Source: Nanobdellota archaeon
GTDB taxonomy: Archaea > Nanoarchaeota > Nanoarchaeia > Parvarchaeales > Parvarchaeaceae
NCBI GenBank assembly: GCA_021834945.1
Contig: JAKBRA010000009.1
Location: forward strand, 1 to 22,623
Reading direction: 5' to 3'
DNA: 22,623 nt
The notes under the pieces are model-generated. The model was not told the origin of the DNA, made no database searches, and saw only the letters and a program-made list of their open reading frames with translations. Made by a program: the position numbers and the translations under genes. Below, one piece after another: positions 1 through 7,210 of the stretch. Position 1 is the stretch's first letter; every line of letters begins with the position of its first letter.

Positions 1-1
1 A

Positions 2-202
2 GAACAGGAAATAACTTCATTTTCCGAGTCATTTTTGAAGGGGGAAAAGAAAATTAAGGACATAGGCGTTAAAAATCTGTTTAATCTTCACCCTCCTATA
101 AAAGGCTTTGAAAGAAAGGGCAAAAAGACCCCATTTTCGCTGAAAGGCTCATTTGGATATAGGGGAAGCAAAATAAACGAGCTTTTGGAAAGGATGATAT
201 GA
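2..202 (+). CDS. rpl30: 50S ribosomal protein uL30, C-terminal part (5' cut by window)
   Basis: Large-subunit ribosomal protein uL30 (archaeal/eukaryotic L7-type), of which only the last 66 codons are visible. The frame runs open from base 2 to TGA at 200-202. The residues NLFNLHPPIKGF followed by LKGSFGYRGSKINELLERMI match the conserved C-terminus of archaeal uL30, in which an HPP-KGF segment precedes a GS-YRG-INELI tail. Its stop overlaps the uL15 start in an ATGA arrangement, so the two are translationally coupled. The order uL30, uL15, secY is the conserved end of the archaeal ribosomal protein operon. The start codon lies outside the window. Confidence 0.93.
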   Translation, partial: EQEITSFSESFLKGEKKIKDIGVKNLFNLHPPIKGFERKGKKTPFSLKGSFGYRGSKINELLERMI

Positions 203-600
203 AAAGGAAACATTTGCGCGGCAGTTCTACGGCAGGAAGGGGTTCCGGTAAAAGGACTAGACATGCAGGGAACAGAGGAGGAGTAGGGAAGGCCGGGGGA
301 GGAAAGAGGGGACAGCAAAAACTAGCCTCTTTTCACGCCAACACGCACACATATTCTTATTCAACAAGTAAAAAAGTACCTTTGAACTTGAAAGATGTCG
401 GTAATTTGATAGAGTCCCTTAAAAAGAAGGGGAAGGTTAAAGTTGACAATGACAGGTACGAGATAAAGCTTGCAGATCTTGGCTATTCAAAAGTATGCGG
501 CAAATTTAGGGAGGAGAAGTTTAAGTTGGCTGTATATGGAAAGGCCTCCGCAAAGGCTAAGGATGATATATTAGCCAACGGCGGCGAGCTATATGAATGA
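199..600 (+). CDS. rpl15: 50S ribosomal protein uL15
   Basis: Large-subunit ribosomal protein uL15, 133 aa, which binds 23S rRNA. The N-terminal 45 residues are a basic, glycine-rich extended tail (RGSSTAGRGSGKRTRHAG, GGVGKAGGGKRGQQ), the family hallmark. A small globular domain follows, ending in the typical VYGKASAKAKDDILANGGE helix-turn-helix. It is slightly shorter than usual for archaea. The ATG at 199 overlaps the uL30 stop, and the 3' end overlaps the secY start by 8 bases, so all three genes are one transcript. The identification is secure from sequence and order. Confidence 0.97.
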   Translation: MKRKHLRGSSTAGRGSGKRTRHAGNRGGVGKAGGGKRGQQKLASFHANTHTYSYSTSKKVPLNLKDVGNLIESLKKKGKVKVDNDRYEIKLADLGYSKVCGKFREEKFKLAVYGKASAKAKDDILANGGELYE

Positions 601-1990
601 GAAGCTGAAAAAATTCATTTCGAACCTACCGGCCGTATTAGTCCCAGAAAAAAAGCTTGATTTAAAAACGAAGTTAGAATGGACATTCGTAATCGTAGTT
701 CTTTTCATAGTAATGTCTTTTGTTCCACTGTTTGGAGTAAGCAAGTCATACAGCCTTAACTTCGAGATACTTCAGGTGCTTATAGCTTCACATTTTGGTT
801 CCTTGCTTTCCCTCGGTATCGGGCCAATAGTAAGTGCAAGCATAATAATACAGATGCTGCAGGGCACTAAGATAATCAATATAGACACCGCGACAAAAGA
901 AGGAAGGGTGACTTTTCAGGGCATACAAAAGTTAGCGGCATTTTCTTTTATAGCGATAGAAAACGGCGTTTACGTATTCAGTGGCGCACTCACTCCGGCC
1001 GGGCCAGGCATAGCTTTCCCGATTATTATGTTTCTCCAGCTCTTTGTAGCCGGAGTCATACTTCTTTTCATGGACGAAGTCGTAAGTAAGTGGGGCATCG
1101 GCTCCGGCATAAGCCTTTTCATACTTGCAGGCATCTCATTGCAGTTAATAAATACTGCCTTTAATCCGTTTATAACTCCAATCGGCGCAATTCCATCCAT
1201 AATCACGGCTTTTATTGCGGGCATACCGTTGAATGCAGTATTCCCGATAATAACCGTAATATCCACGGTGGCTTTGTTTGCGGTTGCAATATGGCTTCAA
1301 TCTATAAAAGTAGAACTTCCTCTTTCTTTTGGCAGGTTACGAGGGTATTCAATAAGGTGGCCAGTGTCTTTGTTTTATACGAGTATAATCCCCATTGTAT
1401 TGATCGTGTCGATGGTCGCAGGAGTGCAGTTCTTCGGGCTTACGTTATCACATGCAGGAATAAACATATTGGGAACGTTTACAACCGAATCAACGGCATT
1501 CGGAACACAGGAAGTAGCGACCGGCGGATTGGCAGCTTATCTTTCTCCCCCTACAATACAGGAACTTTATACAAGTGCTGTAACTACCGGAATAACTGCA
1601 TTGGAAATAGAATCGATGATCATATACACGGTTATACTGGTAATAGGCGCAGCGGCATTCTCATACGTATGGATGTATCTTGGCGGACAGGACCCAAGAT
1701 CAGTGGTAAAACAGCTTATGGAATCTGGTTTATCAATGCCAGGATTTAGAAGGGATGAAAGGGTACTGGTTGATATATTCAAAAGGTATATAATACCCTT
1801 GGCCATACTCGGAGGCGCGTTAACTGGATTAGTCGCAGCTCTCGCGGCTTTTCTAAATACTTTAACGGAGGGCATAGGAATACTTCTTATCGTAATGATA
1901 ATCTACCAGTTCTACTTCTCATTGCAGCAGGACAACGCCGATGAATTCAAACCAATAAAAGACAAGCTCGTTGGCAACACCATGGAGTAA
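593..1990 (+). CDS. secY: Protein translocase subunit SecY
   Basis: Central pore subunit of the Sec translocon (SecYE-beta) in the cytoplasmic membrane, 465 aa. It shows ten hydrophobic segments. Recognisable family motifs are the N-terminal LPAVLVPEKKLDLKTKLEWT, the plug and early helix region GIGPIVSASIIIQ, the KWGIGSGISLFILAGI segment, LPLSFGRLRGYSIRWPVSLFYTSIIPI for the cytosolic loop and TM7, and the C-terminal QDPRSVVKQL region with MPGFRRDERVL in the large cytosolic loop that contacts the ribosome. Length and topology are normal. The start at 593 lies inside the uL15 end. A separate TATA-like box follows the stop, so the next gene probably has its own promoter as well. Confidence 0.97.
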   Translation: MNEKLKKFISNLPAVLVPEKKLDLKTKLEWTFVIVVLFIVMSFVPLFGVSKSYSLNFEILQVLIASHFGSLLSLGIGPIVSASIIIQMLQGTKIINIDTATKEGRVTFQGIQKLAAFSFIAIENGVYVFSGALTPAGPGIAFPIIMFLQLFVAGVILLFMDEVVSKWGIGSGISLFILAGISLQLINTAFNPFITPIGAIPSIITAFIAGIPLNAVFPIITVISTVALFAVAIWLQSIKVELPLSFGRLRGYSIRWPVSLFYTSIIPIVLIVSMVAGVQFFGLTLSHAGINILGTFTTESTAFGTQEVATGGLAAYLSPPTIQELYTSAVTTGITALEIESMIIYTVILVIGAAAFSYVWMYLGGQDPRSVVKQLMESGLSMPGFRRDERVLVDIFKRYIIPLAILGGALTGLVAALAAFLNTLTEGIGILLIVMIIYQFYFSLQQDNADEFKPIKDKLVGNTME

Positions 1991-1996
1991 GGATAA

Positions 1997-2006
1997 GTTT
2001 ATTTAC
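1997..2006 (+). promoter_or_regulatory. TATA-like box for the EMC3-like gene
   Basis: The AT-rich GTTTATTTAC lies 24-33 bases before the ATG at 2030, in the 40-base gap after secY. This spacing fits a leaderless or nearly leaderless transcript, as common in archaea. Inferred from spacing and composition only. Confidence 0.4.
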
Positions 2007-2029
2007 TATAAAAAATTAGATTAAAGGAT

Positions 2030-2749
2030 ATGAATATAGACGTCATAGCCGTAATATTAATTTCGATAGCTGTAGGGGCTTCTGGTCAGATAGCCTACCT
2101 TTTCATAGTAGATCATGAGATGGTAAGAACCAGCAAGGCAAAGATAAAGGAATTGCAACAGAAGATGAAGGGAATGAAGCCGGATCACCCGGAATTCAAA
2201 CCGACTTACAGCCAATTGATGGCAGAAAACTCGAGGATAATGAAGCAGTCGATGAAGCCTACCTTCATAACCTTCGTGCCTTTTCTTGTAATCTTTCTTT
2301 TAATGTCTTCATACTTCAGTTACGCTCCTGTAATGCTTGGTTCGCCCATATCAGCTACCTTCTCAGGGAACATAAACGGTACCCTTTATTCAGCAAACAA
2401 TTGCGTAATGTTCAACGGTTACAAAAACATATCCATATTTTCTAACGAGACTTCCCTTAAGTTGAGCGCGAACGTGACAAAAAGCGGAAGCTGTACGCTG
2501 TACCTTTCAACCAGCGGGAAGGTGTACAATAATTCCTTTTCATTGGTGGGAGACTCGCATGTACAAACCATCTCCTTGAACTCTTCCAAGATAGAATTTA
2601 TCCCTAACACATTTATAGTTACAAAACTTCCATTCAGCCTGCCATTGATAGGAAACGAACTCAACTGGTACTGGGCATATCTTATAATAACTTTCATAAC
2701 TTCGATAACTTTGAATAGACTACTTGCACATTTTAAACTAATTGCTTAA
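2030..2749 (+). CDS. EMC3/TMCO1-like membrane insertase (DUF106, archaeal YidC-like)
   Basis: Member of the Oxa1 superfamily (DUF106/EMC3/TMCO1), which helps insert membrane proteins. 239 aa. TM1 is about residues 5-27, followed by a charged coiled-coil-like cytosolic hairpin at about 30-75 (KIKELQQKMKGMKPDHPEF, LMAENSRIMKQSMKP), TM2 about 78-98 and TM3 about 213-233. The LPFSLPLIG stretch before TM3 and the position downstream of secY are typical of the archaeal family. What is unusual is an outer loop of about 110 residues between TM2 and TM3, rich in Asn/Ser with several N-x-S/T sites and two cysteines. No adenylate kinase gene lies between it and secY, although adk is often found there in other archaea. 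Family assignment is fairly sure; substrates are unknown. Confidence 0.85.
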   Translation: MNIDVIAVILISIAVGASGQIAYLFIVDHEMVRTSKAKIKELQQKMKGMKPDHPEFKPTYSQLMAENSRIMKQSMKPTFITFVPFLVIFLLMSSYFSYAPVMLGSPISATFSGNINGTLYSANNCVMFNGYKNISIFSNETSLKLSANVTKSGSCTLYLSTSGKVYNNSFSLVGDSHVQTISLNSSKIEFIPNTFIVTKLPFSLPLIGNELNWYWAYLIITFITSITLNRLLAHFKLIA

Positions 2750-3906
2750 ATGAGTGTAGTCTGGCTCTTCAGCATGGTTATCAGCGCGCTTCTCTTTTCA
2801 AGGTTTGCCGGGAATAGCACCTTCGATTTTGCAATGGACAATGCAGTCTGCATGTCTGGAGCTGGCAAACTTTCTTCTTCCAGCGCCTTTCTCGCGCCTT
2901 CCCTTACCACCCAAACTCCCAAAGGCACAAAGTATTCCGGAAGTATCTCCCTTACCACCAAAACGGAATACTGCTCTTTCAATTGCAGAAGCTTTTCCAG
3001 GACTGCCAGTCTTACAGCATAGTACGCTCCCGCAGTGTTCTTCACATATTCCTTCCTTCCATTATAAAATTCATGGTCCCCGCTGCCCATGAACACGTTA
3101 TTCGCATCCCTGTTCCAAGTTTCAAGGAGCTCAAATGACCACGGGCCTTTTAGGAACAGGAACGTAAAGCGGTTTCCGAAGAACTGTCCAGTCTGTATGC
3201 GATAATTCTCCCCTTTTTTGAACGTTTTGATCTTCTCTATCTCCTCTTTTCCCAAAGAATCGTCAACTGCTGTTATGGACCATTTTGTTGGAACAAGTTT
3301 CCTTTTCACGCCCATTGCACCGACACTGAGAATCTTACTTATTTTGTTTTCGTCGATTTTTGAGTCATAGAGGAATTTTATGCCCTCCTGTGCTTTCATG
3401 TCCTTATCATAATAAATCTTTTCTATCTTTGAGTCTATCTTAAAATTGTCATTGATCTTGAACTTTTCGAGTTTAGTCTTTATTCCATGCTGGTAAAAGT
3501 CATTTACATCAATCTTAGGCATGTTTACGCTGGACACCTTTAAGTCTATGTTAAGTTCATTTGAGGATATAACTGACAGTCTTATTCTTTCCAATTCCTC
3601 CAGGTTTATGTTGTTTACGTTGAAGTTTTTTGATGCATTTATAAGCCGTGTCCTAAGCGAGAAAACGTCTGCAACCTTAAAACCGTTTGCAGCCCAGAGC
3701 TTAGGCGCATCGTATATCTGGGCTTTATTGTCTTCTGTAAATATCACTCCCACGGAAACATTTGGATAATTGTATTCTCCAACCAATGCCGATGGTGGCG
3801 TGAAGCCGTTTATGTCTCCCTTCTTCACGTAATCTACTACCCTTTTAATCTCATTTTTATGTTTTACCAGCTCATAATACACCGATTTTACGTTAGTTAC
3901 TTTCAT
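2746..3906 (-). CDS. nreA: DNA repair protein NreA
   Basis: Archaeal Nre family protein (PF04894/PF04895), implicated in repair of DNA damage together with PCNA. 386 aa. N-terminal half: GFTPPSALVGEYNYPNVSVG, then DAPKLWAANGF and SLRTRLINASKNF. C-terminal half: GVKRKLVPTKWSITAVDDSLG, a signature of the family, followed by GPWSFELLETWNRDANNVFMGSGDHEF. Many family members carry an N-terminal cysteine cluster; this one contains no cysteine at all. It ends in SQTTLI, the front half of a PCNA-interacting QxxL motif without terminal aromatics. Its start overlaps the nop10 stop by 14 bases, and its stop overlaps the stop of the convergent insertase gene. Confidence 0.9.
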   Translation of the reverse strand: MKVTNVKSVYYELVKHKNEIKRVVDYVKKGDINGFTPPSALVGEYNYPNVSVGVIFTEDNKAQIYDAPKLWAANGFKVADVFSLRTRLINASKNFNVNNINLEELERIRLSVISSNELNIDLKVSSVNMPKIDVNDFYQHGIKTKLEKFKINDNFKIDSKIEKIYYDKDMKAQEGIKFLYDSKIDENKISKILSVGAMGVKRKLVPTKWSITAVDDSLGKEEIEKIKTFKKGENYRIQTGQFFGNRFTFLFLKGPWSFELLETWNRDANNVFMGSGDHEFYNGRKEYVKNTAGAYYAVRLAVLEKLLQLKEQYSVLVVREILPEYFVPLGVWVVREGARKALEEESLPAPDMQTALSIAKSKVLFPANLEKRSALITMLKSQTTLI

Positions 3907-4069
3907 GTCCGTTTAATGACTCCTTCTTTATTCTTCTTCTATAATATGCCACTGTTTCGTCTTTAGAGTATTTTTGTGGCGCATTTATCTCAGTTTCCCC
4001 GCCACATTCCGGGCATATCCTCTTAAGAGTATACTTATTGCACTTCGTACAGAATCTTATCCTTTCCAT
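3893..4069 (-). CDS. nop10: H/ACA ribonucleoprotein protein Nop10
   Basis: Small zinc-binding subunit of H/ACA RNPs, which bridges Cbf5 and L7Ae during guide-directed pseudouridylation of rRNA. 58 aa, ATG at 4067-4069, TAA at 3893-3895. The N-terminal zinc ribbon has Cys7, Cys10, Cys19 and Cys22 in FCTKCNKYTLKRICPECGG, then a linker, APQKYSKDE, and the basic helix YYRRRIKKES that ends the family fold. Length is normal for archaeal Nop10. It begins two bases after the aIF2-alpha stop and overlaps the nreA start. The pairing of aIF2-alpha with nop10 is conserved across archaea, which supports the call. Confidence 0.95.
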   Translation of the reverse strand: MERIRFCTKCNKYTLKRICPECGGETEINAPQKYSKDETVAYYRRRIKKESLNGHESN

Positions 4070-4071
4070 AT

Positions 4072-4797
4072 TTACTGCCTTATTTCCGTGTATTTGAAGT
4101 CTATGTTCAGCGTCTTGCTTTTTTTGCTAATAAGTTCAAGCAGTTTTTTATTTTCATTTAATGTCTTTTTCGTATCACCAAGATCTAAGGTCATCATGTA
4201 AACTGGTGCTTTTATGTATTTTATCGATACTCCCTTTGTTTTTGCGCATTCATTCAGCAGTTCTTTTATTTTTTCGACTCCTTTTTCTTCATATGTCTTT
4301 AGTTCAAGTTGGTTTTTTATGATTACCTTCTTTTTGGTTTTTTCGACAAAGTCCAGCAGCTCATTTGTAATCTCTTTGTTCAGTTTCATGTCTTCCAGCT
4401 CTGTTTTCCCGTTTTTTGTCAATGCTTCGTAGAAACCGAATATAGAACCGTACTTTTTTATTATCTGGTCTTTGAGTTTGTCAGTGTCCTTTTTGTAGAA
4501 TTTTTCTATCAATTTTATAAGCCTGTTTTCTATGGACCATTCCCTCAATGCTTCCCTTTTTTCGCTATCCGTTACCCTTTTTATAGAAAGTTCAGGGGAC
4601 TGTCCGAGAGTTATCACTTTGCAAACAAGAACCTCACCTTCCTTTGCCACGTCTTTTACGTCTCTTACCCATCTTTTGCTAAGCTCTGAGATGTGTATGA
4701 ATCCTTCAGTTTCACCGTTTCCTATAGTTACGATTATTCCGTGCTGCAGTAGCTTTCTAACCCGGCAAATGTATATATCCCCCTCTTTTATTTCCAT
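4072..4797 (-). CDS. eif2a: Translation initiation factor aIF2 subunit alpha
   Basis: Alpha subunit of the heterotrimeric initiation factor aIF2, which carries initiator Met-tRNA to the small subunit. 241 aa. Residues about 5-80 form an S1 OB domain (GDIYICRVRKLLQHGIIVTI, GFIHISELSKRWV). A helical domain with the family motif REWSIENRLIKLIEKFYKK occupies about 85-165. An alpha-beta domain at about 170-241 contains GVSIKYIKAPVYMMTLDLGD, which binds the gamma subunit. Length is slightly short for archaea (usually near 260-275). It leads an operon with nop10 and nreA and is divergent from endA across a 63-base AT-rich promoter region. Confidence 0.96.
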   Translation of the reverse strand: MEIKEGDIYICRVRKLLQHGIIVTIGNGETEGFIHISELSKRWVRDVKDVAKEGEVLVCKVITLGQSPELSIKRVTDSEKREALREWSIENRLIKLIEKFYKKDTDKLKDQIIKKYGSIFGFYEALTKNGKTELEDMKLNKEITNELLDFVEKTKKKVIIKNQLELKTYEEKGVEKIKELLNECAKTKGVSIKYIKAPVYMMTLDLGDTKKTLNENKKLLELISKKSKTLNIDFKYTEIRQ

Positions 4798-4821
4798 GTT
4801 TACAAGCTAAATGGTTCTATT

Positions 4822-4838
4822 GATATAAATAAATATTA
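4822..4838. promoter_or_regulatory. Shared AT-rich promoter element for aIF2-alpha and endA
   Basis: The 63-base gap between the divergent starts (4797 on minus, 4861 on plus) has one strong TATA-like block, GATATAAATAAATATTA. It lies 25-41 bases before the minus-strand ATG and 23-39 before the plus-strand ATG. It could therefore serve both directions. This is inferred from position. Confidence 0.4.
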
Positions 4839-4860
4839 TCGATTCATTCGTATACTATGT

Positions 4861-5394
4861 ATGAAACAAGTTAAAAGACAGTTAACGCTTTTTGTTGGAA
4901 ATAAAGTCGTGGTAACCGACCAGTCTTTGGCTTCCACGTTATTTAACAAGGGCAATTTCGGGGCATTCATAAACGGAAAACTGGAATTGTCGATAGAAGA
5001 AGCCGTTTACCTGAATGAAAAAAAGGCGCTTAAAATATACAACAAGGAAGGGAAGGAACTGAAATTTCGTGAGCTAATAGAAATTGCGAGACGTAAGCAA
5101 AAGCGCTTCTGGACAAGGTATCTTGTTTTCAGTGATCTTAGAAGCATGGGTTATCTGCCAAAGACAGCCTTTAAATACGGTGGCGATTTTAGAGTGTATA
5201 ATAAAGGAGCCATTCCGGGCAAAGAGCACGCAGAATGGTTACTTTACTGCTCTGATGAGCATGAGAGCCTGCCGCTGCTGAACTTTTCGGCAATGAACAG
5301 GGTTGCTCATAGCGTAAGAAAAAGACTTCTTATTGGGATAGTGGACGACGAAGGTTCCGTTACCTACTATGAGGTTAATTGGGTGAGGATGTGA
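4861..5394 (+). CDS. endA: tRNA splicing endonuclease EndA
   Basis: Cuts bulge-helix-bulge introns from precursor tRNAs and rRNAs. 177 aa, the size of the homotetrameric (alpha4) form. Residues 1-75 are the N-terminal mixed domain; the catalytic domain follows with YLVFSDLRSMGY, FKYGGDFRVYNKG, and NRVAHSVRKRLLIGIVDDEG. The catalytic triad is Tyr113, His123 and Lys154, with the same internal spacing I recall for the Methanocaldococcus enzyme (115/125/156). The C-terminal beta strand VTYYEVNWV fits the dimer interface. It is followed after one base by a 38-codon gene on the same strand. No intron is visible in the three tRNAs here. Confidence 0.95.
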   Translation: MKQVKRQLTLFVGNKVVVTDQSLASTLFNKGNFGAFINGKLELSIEEAVYLNEKKALKIYNKEGKELKFRELIEIARRKQKRFWTRYLVFSDLRSMGYLPKTAFKYGGDFRVYNKGAIPGKEHAEWLLYCSDEHESLPLLNFSAMNRVAHSVRKRLLIGIVDDEGSVTYYEVNWVRM

Positions 5395-5395
5395 T

Positions 5396-5512
5396 ATGGC
5401 AAATCTTTTAAGGAAAAAACTGGCTTTAAAAAGAAAAAGGACGAGAAGAGACAGGAAAGACGAGAATAAATTCGGAGACAGGCTGTATAAGGTAATAAAC
5501 GACAGATCTTAA
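5396..5512 (+). CDS. Very basic 38-residue microprotein, function unknown
   Basis: ATG at 5396, one base after the endA stop, and TAA at 5510-5512. The product starts MANLLRKKLALKRKRTRRDR and ends NKFGDRLYKVINDRS; 15 of 38 residues are Lys or Arg, mostly in the first 25. The composition suggests RNA or ribosome binding, but I recognise no family (it is not eL39, eL40 or eL41). Coupling to endA suggests co-translation. The 3' end overlaps the stop of the convergent gene by 4 bases. It could be a chance frame, but the tight spacing and good ATG favour a real gene. Confidence 0.6.
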   Translation: MANLLRKKLALKRKRTRRDRKDENKFGDRLYKVINDRS

Positions 5513-6081
5513 GCAATCTCCACCTTTATTCTGGAGATAAGGTTCAAACCTTCTATCTCCTTTGACTTTATGACAAGGAAAAGAAGCGTAGACCCTTTTT
5601 TTGCTTTTTCATTGCTGCTTATCTTGAATTTTACCTCTTTCATCTCTTCGCTGTCTATTATGCGCTCTTCCGAGAATTCATTGAAATAAGAATCCTGGAT
5701 TTTGTCGTATACTATGGGAAGAAAATTGTCTCGGTCTTCCAGCTTTACTTCAAATACCAGAGGCACATCAAAGTTGTTCGTTATCTTTACGGATAGTATA
5801 AAACTACTCCCTTCATTGAGGTGTATATCTTTAGCATTGGTTTCGACAGCAAGTTTTGATGAAAGCTCATCGTTTATTCTTTCTATTATGTCCTTGATTT
5901 TCCTTGAGTAATCGCTTTTTGCAAGCAGGTCGTTTATGGCATGTATGAGGTTACCGGTCCTCTCGTTTTTCATCAAAAGATAGTTGTACACTCTGTTTTT
6001 ATCTTCCGGTTCAAGGTATTTGGAAAGGGTTTCGCTTATAACTCTTTTTATGCTTTTACTGTCGTTTATTGTCAGATCCAT
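5509..6081 (-). CDS. Hypothetical protein, helical N-terminal and beta-sandwich-like C-terminal part
   Basis: 190 aa, not recognised. Residues 1-75 are charged and look helical (SIKRVISETLSKYLEPEDKN, IKDIIERINDELSSKL). Residues about 83-190 alternate hydrophobic and polar residues like a beta sandwich, with SSFILSVKITNNFDVPLVFE reminiscent of Ig-like or CARDB-type domains (the ITNN-D-P-VF pattern), and a closing SKEIEGLNLISRIKVEIA. No signal peptide, no membrane segment and no cysteine, so it is probably cytosolic. It lies 41 bases downstream of the aRF1 gene on the same strand. That gap contains a TATA-like stretch (GGATTAAATATG on the minus strand), so it may have its own promoter. Confidence 0.75.
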   Translation of the reverse strand: MDLTINDSKSIKRVISETLSKYLEPEDKNRVYNYLLMKNERTGNLIHAINDLLAKSDYSRKIKDIIERINDELSSKLAVETNAKDIHLNEGSSFILSVKITNNFDVPLVFEVKLEDRDNFLPIVYDKIQDSYFNEFSEERIIDSEEMKEVKFKISSNEKAKKGSTLLFLVIKSKEIEGLNLISRIKVEIA

Positions 6082-6122
6082 AAGTTTTTCTGTATCTAAA
6101 CATATTTAATCCTTTTTATACA

Positions 6123-7205
6123 TCATTGTTTTGAAGGCCTTTTCAAAAATGCTGCGACCCCTCCAAGATTAAAAAGCTGCAGGCCATCGCTGGAATCTTT
6201 GGATATTACTTGTACGTCGATGTTTTTTCCCTTTCCAAGATAATAAAACTCGTTTTTCTTGTTTTCATCCATCCCTGTGGAAATCAAAAGAAGATCCACG
6301 TTGTCGTTTTCTAGCTCTTTTCTTACGGCATCTTCTCCGTATACCGACATGTTGTCGTTTCTAGCTATGCTACTCAAAAGCTTCTGCACGTATTCTTTTT
6401 CTATGGTAATCCTTTCGTTTGCAAGTATGTCCTTGCTTTTTTCAACCAGTTCTCTAAGACCGCTTTCATCGGTATAGCTTATGCTCCTCATGCCCTTTAT
6501 GAGGTTTTTCAGGTTAGTTATAAGGTATCCGCTTTCAATGAAATTGTCTTTTGCAGGCCCAGGCCCTCCGATTATTATGCCTTTAAGCTCCTTGTTAAAG
6601 AAAAGGTCCTTTGCGGTGTCGGCTATCTCCTTGTAAAAGTCCCGTATCAAGCCTTCTCTTTCCCTTGAAAAACGCATCGCCGACTGTCCACCCTTTGAGA
6701 ATTTTCCCGGCACCAGCGATTTTATGTGCTTAAGCATGTCTATCCTGGAGCCTTCCAATATCCCGAAAGTCGCTTCTCTTAAGTCAAGAACTATCAGGCC
6801 GTATGCGTTTTCTTGGTGGTACATTTGTTTTAAAGGCTCTGTTATAAACCTCTGATCGCAGCGATAAAGCCTTATGTCCGATTTGGCAGGCGGCACTATC
6901 TCCCACACCTTTATATCAGGTTCTCCCTCCCTCTCGGAAACGTTTCCGCAGAATATTACCAATCCGTTTTCAGGAGTATTGCGTATGAGCTTTAGCTCGT
7001 TCATTATCTTCTCTAATGCGTCTATTACATTTTTTCTGTTGTTCCTGTCCTTTATATTCGTGGCAGTGCTTTTTTCGTCCGCCAACTGCGAGCGTATTAA
7101 ATCCAGGTTAAATCCCCCAGGTACGTAAACCGTTACTAATTCAGTATGTCTACCTTTTATCCCTTCCAGGTACTTTATAAGGTTCAGTATCTCAAATTCA
7201 TCCAT
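6123..7205 (-). CDS. prf1: Peptide chain release factor aRF1 (NIKD variant)
   Basis: Class-1 release factor that reads stop codons and triggers peptide release on the ribosome. 360 aa from the ATG at 7205. Domain 1 carries the stop-reading motifs: TATNIKDRNNR at residues 48-57 and YRCDQRF at 114-120. Domain 2 carries KGGQSAMRFSRERE, with GGQ at 172-174 entering the peptidyl-transferase centre. Domain 3 begins near IIIGGPGPAKDNF. The usual NIKS motif is NIKD here; all other landmarks are normal. An in-frame TTG at 7217 would add four residues, but the ATG giving MDEFEIL matches the family N-terminus and leaves five bases after the upstream S-adenosylmethionine synthetase stop. Confidence 0.95.
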   Translation of the reverse strand: MDEFEILNLIKYLEGIKGRHTELVTVYVPGGFNLDLIRSQLADEKSTATNIKDRNNRKNVIDALEKIMNELKLIRNTPENGLVIFCGNVSEREGEPDIKVWEIVPPAKSDIRLYRCDQRFITEPLKQMYHQENAYGLIVLDLREATFGILEGSRIDMLKHIKSLVPGKFSKGGQSAMRFSREREGLIRDFYKEIADTAKDLFFNKELKGIIIGGPGPAKDNFIESGYLITNLKNLIKGMRSISYTDESGLRELVEKSKDILANERITIEKEYVQKLLSSIARNDNMSVYGEDAVRKELENDNVDLLLISTGMDENKKNEFYYLGKGKNIDVQVISKDSSDGLQLFNLGGVAAFLKRPSKQ

Positions 7206-7210
7206 AAAAA

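Noticed and set aside
1291..1749. A 152-codon open frame inside secY on the plus strand
   Set aside because: It lies in another frame of a clear secY; its translation is rich in Arg, Cys and Tyr and resembles no protein.
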